Positions 12,534 to 24,296 are shown, numbered from the stretch's first letter. The stretch is DNA of 64,000 nucleotides from Diabrotica undecimpunctata (GCF_040954645.1 NC_092806.1:5518001-5582000); one strand, 5' to 3'. Notes: a model not told the origin generated them from the letters alone. Numbers and translations are program-made.

Positions 12534-14323
12534 TGTAACGAGTCCGTTACTTAAATAATCGTTTACCTTTTTTTGTGACTGGAATCTTTTAATTTAATTC
12601 TAAATTAAATTCATATTGAAATATTCTTAAACTATATATTTAAATAACTCCCAGTAAATCTTATTTTCTAAGGTTGGCATTAAACCGCGCCACCAGTGGT
12701 AAGATTCTGAAAGTACATCCACTCGACGACGTGTAGAACCTTAACAGGGCACTTGTCAACTGGATGTGATCGAAGAAAGATCGTTTCGATCAGAATAGTA
12801 GCGGCTGGGAAGTGCCATTTTTTCCCGAATTGAGTTTAAGTTTATTTTATTGTCAAGAGCTGTTTGTTTTAGAAGAAATCATTTGAGTTATTTTGTTGTT
12901 TGTACGGAGATACTTTCAGTTGGGTCACCCTAGCCGGTAAGATGAAATTACAAATAAATTATAAGGAAAAATCCTTCATATCGTCCGCCATTGTTAGTAA
13001 AATTCAGATCTATTTTTAATTTCTTCTTTGATAGGTGTTTCATATATTTTATATATGTCATATTTCACCTTATTTCATTAAGGAAAGTGTTTTATACCTA
13101 AATAAATTATAAGTATTAGATTCTATTTCTATCTCAAATTTTATTTCCTTTCAAGAGTGAAAGCAAACAATTATTTATTTCAATTTCATACCGTTTAAAC
13201 CGGCTAATATTTCTTTTTTTGTTCCTATTCTATAATATATAAAGATCATGCTTTCCGTTAAATCTATCTATTTAATATATCCATACATTATAAAAACATT
13301 GTCACACCATTCGAAGGTCACTATTTACCGAAAACCATTAAGGTTTTTATTTCAATTTAAGGTCACTTGTTGACATTTCTTGTATCGCCTTTCAAGGTTG
13401 ATAAACCTTGTGTTTTTCCTTACTTTTTGTACGTACAAAGAACATGAAGTAACACAATTGTTCCTTTTTTAGCCTACTCCCAGAATCCAATTGCAAGTCA
13501 GGGGAAGAAATCCTTTTAGTTTTTTTTTGGGTTGTACTTACTAAGGACAAGGGGAAGAAGTTTCAAGTTCATTGGTTTTTATTGGAAATTTAAGAAAAAT
13601 TTTAAGTTGACTTATTTGTCTAAGAGTACCTGATACAGGGAATCCAGGTTTGGTGTACCTTTTACCACCTGAGTCTAGTTCTCCACCGGATCATCTTCAA
13701 GGGCAACCTACGGAAACCGGCAGGAAGAACTTACTTTTATTTTTGTTTCTCATTCAATTATTTTAAATAACTTTTGCTACGTCCTCTTCAAGGTTTTAAC
13801 TTTTAGTTCCACTTTTAATTTAAAAATATATCATTAATAATAAATACCTTCAATTTTCTTAAAACATTAATCATTGTAACTTAATTTAATTATTTATTGT
13901 CTACCAAGGGATGAGGTTATAACTCTCCCTTGAATTTCTCTTTGTTAGGTTATCGTGTGCACACATATCCAGAGAATTTTCACTTGAAAATCTAAACAAT
14001 TCTTGAACGAAAACTAAACTATTAGTGAGTAGTATATAATTATATTTATTATTTATACATTATTATTGGGTATAACTTTTGTCACGATTTGAAATTAAGG
14101 GGTATATCAGGGGTAAATTGTTTTATAATTATATTCAGGGATTTTACTGTAAATATAGCTAAGTTAATTGTACATAAGAGGTGGTGGTTTAGTATATAAG
14201 CATTTAAAATAGTCTGTACCTAAGTTTGGTAATTATTAAAGTTATGGTTAAAAATTTAATATTTCAATTAGTACCTATCTTTCATATTTCAGCAATACAA
14301 GATATCTCGGAAGAAAACATTTA
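12534..14323 (+). repeat. possible long LTR (weak)
   Basis: The segment starts TGTAACGAGTCCGTTAC. Just after it, at about 14,328, comes TGGCGCCCAAG, which resembles the start of a lysine-tRNA primer-binding site of retroelements. Nothing coding is visible inside. No second LTR, protein or target duplication was found, so this is a guess from end motifs only. Confidence 0.2.
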
Positions 14324-14339
14324 ACTTCCTGGCGCCCAA

Positions 14340-15840
14340 GCATTCATTAGAGCAACTTTTATCTTTCATCTGTTTATTTCTTGGTGGTTTTCTTGTCATT
14401 AGTTCTTATATCTTACGGTCTCTGTAGGGTATGCAAATTGGCCGAATCCTTCTTTGAGTGTCAAGTGGTCATTCTCCTGCATAGTCGCTAGCCAACACTT
14501 AATTCTGCCATATTTTAAAATTCATATTTACCCTTTATTTATTTCTTTTACATAATTTATTTCTATCTAATCCCTTCCATCTTCCGTTATTCCACATATT
14601 AGTTCGCTGGTGTATCAAGGTACATTTTAGAGTTCACCCTTTTGCTACACTGGATAGAGTCACCCAGACTCCTTAGCACATTTTTGTTACAATATTTCAG
14701 AAAATGCAGTCATCTATTTACTTTGGAGTTAGAATTTTAGTACCTAATCATTTTTAAAATTATGAAGATCACTCACTCTATATGTTGTTGGCAAACATTA
14801 AGAACTACCGCTATTTTGTTTGTCTGTTTCTATTTATTCTTTTCATTATTTGTCACCTGCCTATATTGTTTAGTTTCAAATACCTGATAAAAAAATCGAG
14901 CACTTTGTCAACCATAAACGCAAAAGAAACTGTTCCCCTTTTCCTTTTTATTCTCATTAAAACTTTTCTCGTTTTTGTCCGCGTTTTCCAGTGTACAAAA
15001 GACACACAACAGCGTCTGCCAAAGTAAATTGAAACCTAATTTCGCGTTAACTTCAAAGAAAGTTAAATGACACATTCGCAGAACAAACACGTTAGCCAGA
15101 CGACGACGGACCTCTGTTGTTTGCTTTGGTACGTTTCGAATAACCGCAAATATACATGCAGCGCGAGCTTTAGACACAAAATTAAATATGGAGATCAGGT
15201 CCAGAAAGTTCGCATGTCATGAAAGGAATAGAGGGAGAACTGTAGACCTCTGAAATTTTTGAGAACAAAATCATTTTATGAATAAAAACTCACAAAATTT
15301 ACTGAATTTTAACAAAATGTATTATTCCTTCGTGACGGATGTTTCCGCGTCAAAGTAACGCCAAACACCAAACAGTAGAAAGTTACTTAGACCTAAATCT
15401 AAATGAAAGTATTGACGGTAAAGTTGAGAGTTTGACGAAGTTTATTTATTGTGTAGTGAAAATAGAATTAAATTTATATAAATAAATAAGAGTTACAATC
15501 AGAAGAGGAAACAAAAAATTTGAGCGTAAATTTGATTCAGTATTAGAGTTTAAGTATGGATCAAGATAAACAAAATAAAAAAAAATCTACAAAACCGTAT
15601 AACCAACAACAATATACGAACGTGAAACCTTTGAATACAACTGAAATTGGGGGTATTTTCTGAATTAGATTTCCGATTTCTCACAAGATGGATTACTTCG
15701 ACGTCTTCTTCTACGACGTTAAACCATCTTTTTCTAAGTAATCCTCTGTATATGAATTGTGTAATTTAGTAGACGCAGTCTCCATGTTTGCCTCTCTCCA
15801 AGTCACCTTTATGTTCAAATTTTGTCAAAATGGCTGGACT
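14340..15840. other. no gene seen
   Basis: A short frame at 15,556-15,663 starts with ATG and reads 35 lysine/glutamine-rich residues before a stop. I do not recognise it and do not call it a gene. The rest is AT-rich and unassigned. Confidence 0.4.
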
Positions 15841-15976
15841 AGAAAGGAATAGAATATTTAAGGACTATACTAAAAGAAGCACAAAAATTAGAAAAACAAT
15901 TTAATAATACCCATACACAAAAAGGGAGATCAAATACTATGTAGAAACTATAGAGCAATATTCCTTGCACAAGTAT

Positions 15977-16637
15977 CATCATTCAATCTTCGCTTGTCCA
16001 CTGCTGGCCATAGATCTTCCTCATAATTTTCCATCAGTTTTGATCTTGTGCCTCTTGCATCCAATTCGTATGGCAACATTTTAGATTGTCAATCACGTTG
16101 GTGAACGACCTCTGCTTCGATAGGCATCATCTCTTGGTCCCCATGCCAGTATCTTCTTTGTTCATCTGTTATCTATCATTCGAGCCACGTGGCTTGCCCA
16201 ATTCCACTTCAGTGTTGCTATTGTCTCTACAGCATCAGCCACTCCTGATCTTTTAGGATCTTGTCTCGCAGTGAAACGCCCAATATCACCCTTTGAGCCA
16301 CATGGATCTTTTTCACTGGTGTTTTTGTCCTAGTCAACGTTTCCGCTCATATTTCTTGCAAAACACACTGATTAAATATTTTTCTTTTGAGATATATTGG
16401 TTTGTTAGATGATTTGAGAATGTGGTTGAACTTGGCGAAGGCTGCTTAAGTCAGTCTTATTTTTCGATGCGAATCTCGTGATCTAGGTATTTATAGGCCA
16501 TTATCTGGTATTCTTACGCATATATTTTCGCTGACTATAAGATTTTTCATTATCTGGAATTTAGGTATATTTATTTTCAATCCCCCTTCTAGAGAGGAGG
16601 GGGTAAAGCTTATTTAAAAGTTCTTTGGCCAAAGAAC
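15977..16637 (-). pseudogene. LINE 3' end with 10-bp target duplication
   Basis: A minus-strand LINE C-terminal region. The complement reads a WAxHVxRM-like block near 16,180-16,210, then an Arg-rich GRPxxRW-like block and a 3' untranslated end at ATCATCATT on the left. It is flanked by the perfect 10-bp repeat GCACAAGTAT at 15,967-15,976 and 16,638-16,647, so both ends are defined. It is 5' truncated and carries stops. Confidence 0.75.
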
Positions 16638-16914
16638 GCACAAGTATTCTTCAAGCTATATACAAAAATTTTAGAGAGCTGATTAAGAAATAACATTGAG
16701 GGCATTTTGGAATATACAACGTAGCATTTAGACCAGGAAGATAAGTAAATGATAAAATTTCGTAATGAGAACTGTAATAGAAAGAAGATTGGATTGCGAA
16801 GAACTCGTTTTAACTTTTATAGATAAGAGCAGCTTTTGACACGGTAAATAGGGAGGAAATATGGAGGTATTTCGAGGATATACAAGTACCAGGAAAACTG
16901 GTAACAGCAATTTA

Positions 16915-17118
16915 ATCCATCTTCTTCTCCTTCTTCTTAGAGTGCCGTCTCACTACGCCAATCATAATGGCTATATATGTCAATGAAGTTGGTAATCATA
17001 ATGGCTATTTTTATTTTTGAACTTGCTGCTCTAAACAAATCAATCGATCTGCATTGATACACTCACGTAGATTCTTCAACCAAGAATTCTGCCTACGGCC
17101 AGCACCATCGAAACCCAC
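16915..17118 (-). pseudogene. short LINE 3' end with TTC-repeat tail
   Basis: The left edge is CATCTTCTTCTCCTTCTTCTT, the complement of a GAA-repeat tail. It is followed by the antisense of an IxxAMIxxI-type terminus and a NLREW-like block. The same 3' end is seen at 58,455 and 63,850. The host frame resumes across it, with only a 3-bp repeat (TTA) at the borders. Confidence 0.7.
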
Positions 17119-17240
17119 TTACAAGACACTAAAAGTGAAAGTACAGATATCAGGAAAGAGTTGATGGGAAATACTGGGTATGCTCCAAGATCAGAATATA
17201 TTAAGAAATGTAACTCGGGAAGCCGACCCTGCCTAAAGAT

Positions 17241-18313
17241 CATCATTATCATATAACGGGGGTCCTACGGCGATTGCCGCTTCCCGCATTTCAGCCTCCA
17301 TATTTTCCTATCTCTCCAATCTCCCTCTTCTAAGCCTCTAGATTGCATTGTTTTTGTAATTTCTCTTCTCCAGGAATTTGGTGGTCTTTCCCTTTTCCTT
17401 CTTTCTGGCGGAACATACATTAAGGCTTTCTTTGGCCACCGCTCCTCCTCCATTCTCATCACGTGACCATACCATTGTAATTGCCTTCCTTGTATTCTAT
17501 CTGAAAGAGTATCTCTAATTCCTGTACGGTTTCGTATTTCCTCATTCCTGATTCTTTTCATTCTCGATACTCGACATGACTTTTTAAGATAATCCATTTC
17601 CACAACGTCTACTTTGTCTCGTTCATTCTTTGTCATCGTCCAACATTCGGCACCATATGTGGTAATTGCTTCTACAATTGCTCTGTATACGCGAAGTTTG
17701 GTATGCATCTTTATTTTATTAGACCACAGTAATGAATTCAGTATTTGGATGCATTTTTTTCCTTGGGTTATTCGGTTTTGTACATCTATCTTAACTGCTG
17801 ATATGATGCTTCCTAGATATTTATACTGGTTGCAGCCTTTTATGACTTTCTTGTCATAAAGTTTCTTGTCCCACTTCGATGCCCATAAATCTACATTTAT
17901 TTCTCCAATTCCTCAATGCTTCTTGGACGTATATTTTAAAGAGTGTCGGTGACAAACAGCATCCTTGCTTTAGGCCTTTAGTGACTTTAAATTCATTTGA
18001 GGTTCTGGTTCCAATTTTTACACAACTAACTGCATTTTCGTACAATTTATATATCGCTCGGATATACGTCGAATCCATTCCGGACCTTTCGAGGACCTCA
18101 AACATTTTCTTTAGCGGGACACTATCATATGCTTTCTCAAGGTTTATAAATACCAAATGGGTCTCTCTACTTCTTTCGACACGCTTTTCAATTATTTGTC
18201 GTAGGATAAATATATTATCAAGGCAGGATCTCCCGGTACGAAAGCCGCTTTGTTCTTCAATATCTTGTATCTGTCTTTCAACCCTCTTCTTTAATATTCT
18301 GCCGTACAACCGG
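17241..18313 (-). pseudogene. LINE RT with the YADD block deleted
   Basis: Read leftward from 18,312: GRILKKRVERQI, QSGFRTGRSCLDNIF, LVFINLEKAYDSV and GLKQGCCLSPTLFKIYVQ, ending at GIEVGQETLY. The next recognisable block follows at once (KKVIKGCNQYKYLGSI), then YGAECWTM, LQWYGHVMRM and PNSWRREITK. The segment between GQETLY and KKVIKG, normally about 60 residues and carrying the catalytic YADD, is missing and the frame shifts there. Nearly matching repeats flank the insert: CCCTGCCTAAAGAT at 17,227-17,240 and CCCTGCCTAGAGAT at 18,314-18,327, probably an old target duplication. The first residues of the frame to the right of 18,313 belong to the host. Confidence 0.85.
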
Positions 18314-18349
18314 CCCTGCCTAGAGATAAAAGCAAATAATATAATGATG

Positions 18350-18609
18350 ACCATTAGAATTTTAGTCATAGTTTCGATATTTTGGAAATTTGAATTATTT
18401 AAATTAATTGTACAGAAAGTCTTTCTATATTTGAATCGATTATTTCTGACAGAGCTTAAGTGCTACTTCGGCCATTTTTCTTTTAATATACGAAATTAAT
18501 TACTGACCCAAAACCTTGGTGCAGAAATGAACTAAATTCGATTATTCCTTACTTGCATTCCTGTGTGAGAAAATAATGCTTTAGCGCAGAAAGGATCTAA
18601 GTAAACTAA
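18350..18609. other. no gene seen
   Basis: Unassigned AT-rich stretch between the LINE cluster and the left 21-bp direct repeat. Confidence 0.5.
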
Positions 18610-18630
18610 CTTAGTCCCTTTAAGAAATAA
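18610..18630 (+). repeat. 21-bp direct repeat, left copy
   Basis: Starts CTTAGTCCCTTTAAG. An identical 21-base copy in the same orientation lies at 21,492-21,512. The pair brackets the intron-containing relic and the inverted-repeat block. Confidence 0.85.
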
Positions 18631-18845
18631 ATATTTAAATTTGTGTCATGCTGTATTTGACCTTGCGCTTTATTTTGATTTAAAATTCAAGCCTCGTGTC
18701 GCGAAATATTTTCAGTGATTTACCAGCTTCGATACTGTGTGCAGTTACGAGTAATATAATCACATTTTTCTGGCATTATGTCTAGTTCGGACTAAAATGG
18801 AAGCACTGAAAGTAAAGGGAAGCCACCTTAATCAGATAATCTTAG

Positions 18846-20691
18846 AAAAAGACGGCGAGGTGTGAGAAATGATGATAATTACCAAAGAAATTTAACCAAC
18901 AAAGCTAGAGTCAGTGGTACTGCATATACAGATTATAAAGGCAAGATTGTTGATGCCAGGCAAATCGGAGGTGCTTGCAAGTAAGTTAAATAAAGTTATA
19001 TATTAAATAGCCTAGATATGTAGATGCGTTATTTTTTAGATGTAAAATGCAGTGTTTTACTAAGCTAAACGATGAGCAAAAGCAAATAGTATTTGAGAAT
19101 TTCTACAAAATGCAAAACAAGGATGAACAAGATGTATATCTTCAAGGCCTTATACATTAGAAAAATGTAGCAAAACGAAGAAGCCAGAAAAATGAAAACA
19201 ATAAATTTGGGGAAGTATCTTTTGATCATTTTATTCGCGTTGTAGATTTGAAAATAAAATTGTGTTGTAGGACTTTTTTAAATTTGCATTCTGCATCTGA
19301 AAAAAGAATAAAGCAAATAAAATCATTAATTAAAAATAATCTGACTCCTACAGATAAACGCGGCAAAAATATTAAACGGGTAATGCCAGAAGATCAAAAC
19401 ATATTAATTCGTTGGCACATTGAAAGCTATCCAGTAAAAGAAAGTCACTATTCGGAAAAAGAATATAAATATCTAGATAGTAGGCTTAATATAAAAATTA
19501 TGTACGAAATGTTTAGATCCAAGTATCCTGAAACGAAAATTGAATACAGCTATTATTATACATTTTTTCGCGAAAACTTTACTTTAAAATTTGATCGTCC
19601 TCAAATAGACTCATGCGTAAAATCTGAAGAGTTGAATTTAAAAATCAAAAGTCCCTCTTTGGGAGATGCCTCAAATAAAGTGGCTGTTGCAGAATTGTTG
19701 GTACACAAAAAAAGGGCCAACAAGTTTTATACGTATTTAAAGGATACGGTTAAAGAGTGTCACGATAGGAACGACGTGGTAGGGCTCGCATTTGATTATA
19801 TGCAAAATGTTCATCTACCACATATACCTGTACAAGAAGTCTTTTATAAGACCAACTAACGGTTAATGTATTTTGCATACATAACCTTAAAACAGAAAAT
19901 TCCTTTTTCTATATTTATCACGGAGGACAGGCCAATAAGAGCACTAATGAAGTATTCACCTTTTTGCTTGATTATATAAAAAATTAGACAGCACCCAACA
20001 TAAAAGAGTGGAAACTTTTTTGTGACAACTGCCCTGGGCAAAATAAGAACCACACTATTATAAGATTATGTTTGGCCCTTACAGATATGAGGCGCTTCGA
20101 TAAGATTGAAGATTATTTTCCCATTAGAGGGCACTCCTTATTGCCCTGTGACAGGGATATCGGTGTCATAAAAAGGTACTTCAAAAAATTTTACAGAATA
20201 TTTGAAATTCATAAGTACATAGATATTATTGTTAATTTAAGTGCCAAATGCAAGTTTACTGTAAAAGAAGTTAAAACTATATAGTGACATGACTTGATTT
20301 TAAACAATGGTGGTCTAAGTTTTATAAAAAGACAAGCCTGTCCACTGAATCTCTACAAATAAATGTGCCTCAATCTCAAAAAACTCATTTTGCAATTTGG
20401 ACCTTTAACCATTATGTATATAGCTCCGAAACTCCTGGTTGTGTAGGGGCATGGGAATATATTAATAGCATTTTTGGTGTCAATCATTTCCATTTGGCTT
20501 TATCGAAACACAACAGCCAATTTAATATCGAATGGCCCAAAATACCAGCCTATCCTGAAGACATGGTGCCAATTTTGGAAAAATAGACCATTTGCAAACT
20601 TTAACCAGTGGGTACCAGAAGATAAGCAAGAGTTTTACGTCAACATCATAAATTCCTGGAAGACCAAGAAATCCAAAACCAAAGCATGTTA
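18846..20691 (+). pseudogene. relic of an unnamed DDE-like insect repeat protein
   Basis: After a possible acceptor (TCTTAG, 18,840-18,845), exon 1 reads a basic segment (KRRRGVRND), then ARQIGGAC. A 59-bp intron follows (18,981-19,039), and exon 2 continues with a Cys cluster (CKCKMQC) and LNDEQKQIVFENF. Later blocks are SYPVKESHYSEKEYKYL, FDYMQNVHLPHIPVQEVFY, WKLFCDNCPGQNKNHTI, RGHSLLPCDRDIGVIKR, FAIWTFNHYVYS and VPEDKQEFYV. The Asp-bearing blocks (FDYMQ, FCDNCPGQNKN, CDRD) suggest an RNase H-like/DDE core. I recognise the family as a common uncharacterised insect protein but cannot name it. Disablements are TAG near 19,154, a frameshift near 19,855, TAG near 19,987, and frameshifts near 20,283 and 20,582. 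An AATAAA lies at 20,821. The open part at 19,248-19,859 has no ATG start. Confidence 0.7.
18981..19039 (+). other. 59-bp intron in the DDE-like relic
   Basis: Donor AA|GTAAGT at 18,981 and acceptor TTTTTTAG ending at 19,039. Removing it joins the two exons in frame and restores a CKCKMQC cluster. Confidence 0.75.
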
Positions 20692-20908
20692 ATAGAACTG
20701 AAAACCGTGTTTTGTTTCGATTTTGTTTGAAACTTTGTAAGAATAATGTTTTATTTCTCTGTTTTATATTATATTATCACTTTCATTTTGGTTAAATATA
20801 TTTTTGTGGCTGTTTTTCACAATAAAATTACCATATAAGATTATATAAAAACCTAAAAAATTTAATTTGCTTTATAAAATGTATATTTCTGAAAGAAGCT
20901 AAATTAAT

Positions 20909-21283
20909 TTTGACGTGACAACGTCTTAAATTAGGTTGTGGCTCGGAGTCACTCATGAAAAAGTGTATCACCCGCTCACGTCTGTTACGATGAGTCACCG
21001 AACGAGAGAGAGGCCCGCCGGACCGGCGAATGCCTTGCGTCTCTCTCCCACTCTCTTTCATTTCATATTTCTCCTATCATCGTCCTATCCTCAACAAAAT
21101 CACTCAAATAGAAATTAGTTAAGTTTAAGTTTACATGTACAATGTTTTAGTAAACAAAATATATTTCTATAGTTAAAATTTGTGCAATTCTTATTTTCAT
21201 TCAATTCCTTGTTCCTATTGTGCAATTTAATAATATTCATATCAATAAATATTCTACCGAGAAAAAGACGTTGTCACGTAAAA
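20909..21283. repeat. GC-rich block with inverted-repeat ends
   Basis: ACGTGACAACGTCTT at 20,913-20,927 is exactly inverted at 21,265-21,279. The inner 20,930-21,060 is clearly more GC-rich than its surroundings and includes the palindrome CGCCGGACCGGCG. It may be a MITE or one end of a larger element. The family is not recognised. Confidence 0.6.
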
Positions 21284-21491
21284 TCTTCGCCCGTAAAACC
21301 GACTTTACAGGCAACCGATTTTTTTTTTTTTGATAAATTTGTCCAATAAAGAAAATCCAAAATTCTAGTTTGATTTGATTAAGACACACCTTTAATCGAA
21401 CCATAATAATGAAAAAAAGAATAAAAAGTTTAAAATATCGAGAAGTAAAAAATAAACATTTTTCTGTTTTTCTCAAAACTTGAAAATATCT

Positions 21492-21512
21492 CTTAGTCCC
21501 TTTAAGAAATAA
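21492..21512 (+). repeat. 21-bp direct repeat, right copy
   Basis: Identical to 18,610-18,630 in the same orientation, 2.88 kb away. Confidence 0.85.
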
Positions 21513-22465
21513 TCGATTCATTTACATGTTGTGATACTACCTACCTGATTTTATAAAATAAATATTAAATAATTGTAATATTGAACTTACTTTAATAATT
21601 TAAGTTAGTATTTTTTATTTCTTTAATTCAAGTACCTAATTTTTTATTGTTTTATAGCATAAATAGTTTTTCTTAATAGACTGTATTTATTACCATTGTT
21701 TAAAAAAGAATATTATTTTTTAAATAATGGTATTACTTCAGCCTAACAGTGAAATATCAAGTCTCTGTGACGTCAGAATCCGAACTGCCGTTCGAGCCAA
21801 CCTTCTTCATCTTGACATAGTAGTTGAGACCACGAGTGTACGCAAAAAAGAACGATTTCCGAGCATTTTCACGAAGAGTGCCGAATTCAAGAATTCTTCC
21901 TCTCTATTGACAAAGCGGTACGTAGACTTAACGGTACTTATCCGTTGCCTATTACTTGTAGTCAAACAAACAACTTTTCGACATTATTTGATCGGTACCA
22001 CCGTTTAGTATTTGAATGGCCGGTAGGATTCTAAGTTTTCTCACTAACTGGGTGGATGAGGGCATTCATCTAATGAGAATGAGACTACAAGGCGTTTACA
22101 TGAAATGACAAAAGGAGAAAGTAGTTGGTAATGTATTACGTAAACGAAGGAAGAGTGCTAACTTGTTATGAGTTGATTCATTGAATTAATTTACTCGTTA
22201 AGTTAAAAGAAATAATTTGTTGGAAATCTAGTTAACACAACTGATTTACTGGTTGATTTACTTTGTTGTTGTAATTATTTTAACCTTGTAAGAATTTAAA
22301 AACAGTTAATTAAAATGGCGTACATGTACAAAATGTGTTTTTAACATGACTAATGTATAATGCTCAAAAAAAAATTGATTAGCCTTGTTTGTCGATATTA
22401 TTCTTTGACGTTATCTTAATCTTCTTTCGACTTTACAGAAAAAGTTGTTTCAATAGAAATAAAAA
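21513..22465. other. no gene seen
   Basis: An open frame at 21,727-22,008 (93 residues) starts with ATG but shows no recognisable motif. It is left unassigned. Confidence 0.4.
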
Positions 22466-22469
22466 TATG

Positions 22470-23370
22470 AATCAGGACATATTTGCTTGCTTCATAGATT
22501 TTAAAAAAAGCTTTTGACGGAGTTCAACATAAAAAGCTATTAAGTATTCTTAAGACCAAAATCATAGATAGTAGAGATCTACAAATTATATCGAATCTGT
22601 ATCAAAATCAGAAAGCAAGAATAAGAGTCGAAGGAGAACTGACAGAGGAATTAAGTATACTTAGAGTAGTTCGACAAGGGTGCATACTTTCACAACTCTT
22701 ATTCAACGTCTACAGTGAAGTGATATTTCAAGAAGCTTTATTGGATATTGTGGAAGGTATTTTGGTCAACGGAAATCAATGATATTCTCAAAAAAAACCA
22801 CAAAATGTAGATAACCTGGTCATCAATAATATAACGATCGAAACAGTAACAACATATACATATTTAGGAACGTGGCTAACCGAAGATGGAGATCAAACAA
22901 AAGAAATCAGATCTAGAATAGAAATGGCAAGAAACACGTTCATAAAATTGAGGAACTTACTTTGCAACCGTAACCTTAATCTAGAGATCCGCACAAGAAT
23001 GCTACGTTGTTACGTTTTTTCTACTTTACTATACGGCATGGAAGCGTGGACAATAAAACAGTCTGAAATCAAAAAATTAAATTCCCTTGAGATGTGGTGC
23101 TACAGGAGAATCCACAGAATATCGTGGACTGAAAAAGTAACTAATATAGAGGTGTTACAAAGAATAAAGAAAGATGGTGAAGTCATAAAAACTGTTAAAA
23201 TTAGAAAGATTCAATATCTGGGTCATATAATGAGGGGCGAGAAGTATACTTCATTCACAATTATAAGAACTGACTTATGCAGAATTTAAAAGTATCCCGC
23301 TGATAAAGTCGAAGCCATAAAGAGATTTGCCTCTTCAGGTAAATAGTACAAAGGGCCGGCTTAACGAATT
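22470..23370 (+). pseudogene. LINE RT with the YADD block deleted
   Basis: The frame enters at FACFIDFKKAFDGV (with an extra A causing a frameshift) and continues with LYQNQKARIRVEGELTEEL, VRQGCILSQLLFNVYSE and EGILVNGNQ. It then passes directly, near 22,780, to SKKPQN-like residues and LVINNITIETVTTYTYLG. The stretch that should hold YADD and the primer-grip side is gone. The thumb and C-terminus are well kept to 23,289: EIRSRIEMARNTFIKL, LLYGMEAWTI, EMWCYRRIHRISW and IQYLGHIMRG. The copy is truncated at both ends and is related to the 6,728-7,254 insertion. Confidence 0.85.
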
Positions 23371-23690
23371 TTATATTTTATTTGTCATTTACATTACATA
23401 TTTAATTTAAATAAATATCTAGATAATTAAGGGAAAAAATACATAAACTGATGGAGTATTAGAATTAATTAATTATTATATTTTCTGTCTCAATTCTTTA
23501 TTAAATATATCCAAATTTTGAAAGTCATAAACAATTTTTGTTTTGTTAAAAAAATTGCAAGTGAAATAATAAAATGGTGAAGTGAAAATTAAAATGAATT
23601 ATTGTAGATATATACATATAGCTAAATATGATTATATTTTATACTTCATGTAAGGAAAGAAGTGTTTTAATTGTTAGTAAGGTATAAAGT
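23371..23690. other. no gene seen
   Basis: AT-rich spacer between the LINE and the foldback MITE. Confidence 0.5.
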
Positions 23691-24296
23691 ATGTCTGAAA
23701 AAGTTGGCAACAAATGGGGAAATTTCTTTATTATTAATTTCATGAAAAAAACTATTCTTCATAAACATTTCTGCATTTCATAGAAATCAATAATCAATAA
23801 TCAAATTTATAAAAGTTTAAGTGGTATACACCGAAAATCAAAAATATTGATTTATGCTTAAAAGTGAAGTGCTTTTAAATTTAGGTGCAGCATAAAATGT
23901 TATTTTAATTTGGTTGTAGGATTTAAAAATTATTTTTAAATTTATATTCATGGCCTTTTAATGATGTATCAGTAGGTGCATTAATTTTTAATTTTATTTC
24001 TAATTTACCTTATTCAATATACAAAATCAACAAATGCAAAAGTATTTTTTTATTTACTTTTTACTTTAAATGTATTATTTAATTATTAGAAGGCCATGAA
24101 TCTAAACTTGGACATAATTTTTAATAGCTACAAACATTTTAAAATTACATTTTCTTGCATATCTAAATTTAAAATCACTTTCCTCTTCAGTATTAATTAA
24201 TAATTTTGATTTTTCCTATCTACCACTACAATAATTTTTTTTCGTAAAATTATTAATAAAGAATATTTCCCATTTTTTGCCAACTTTTTCAGACAT
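23691..24296. mobile_element. 606-bp foldback MITE
   Basis: The ends are inverted copies (ATGTCTGAAAAAGTTGGCAA on the left, its complement on the right, with similarity running about 50 bp). The similarity continues unevenly toward the centre; for example GGCCTTTTAATGATG near 23,954 is mirrored by the AGAAGGCCATGAAT region near 24,090. The whole unit could fold into one long imperfect hairpin. It has no coding capacity. A 2-bp AT at each border is compatible with a TA-type target but is not proof. Confidence 0.75.

Larger units (their letters stand above)
15870..18345 (+). pseudogene. plus-strand LINE host, interrupted three times
   Basis: Pieces of one LINE RT lie in order. Piece 1 at 15,870-15,976 reads PIHKKGDQ and NYRAIFLAQV. 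Piece 2 at 16,638-16,914 continues FFKLYTKILE, AFRPGR and the FIDIRAAFDTVN-like block. Piece 3 at 17,119-17,240 reads YKTLKVKVQISGK, then a thumb/C-terminal end of READPA type. A tail remains at 18,314-18,345. The reading frame resumes at the first two breaks when the inserted DNA and one copy of the short duplication are ignored, which shows these were one element. Stops and frameshifts are present in every piece. Confidence 0.8.

Noticed and set aside
17879..18499. 206-residue plus-strand frame
   Set aside because: Antisense of the LINE RT at 17,854-18,312, with no independent support.
18610..21512. 21-bp repeats as a LINE-type target duplication around a processed gene copy
   Set aside because: The relic keeps its intron and no poly(A) or LINE 3' end precedes the right repeat.
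21727..22008. 93-residue frame starting with ATG
   Set aside because: No recognisable motif, no upstream signals and a low-complexity context. Possible but unsupported.
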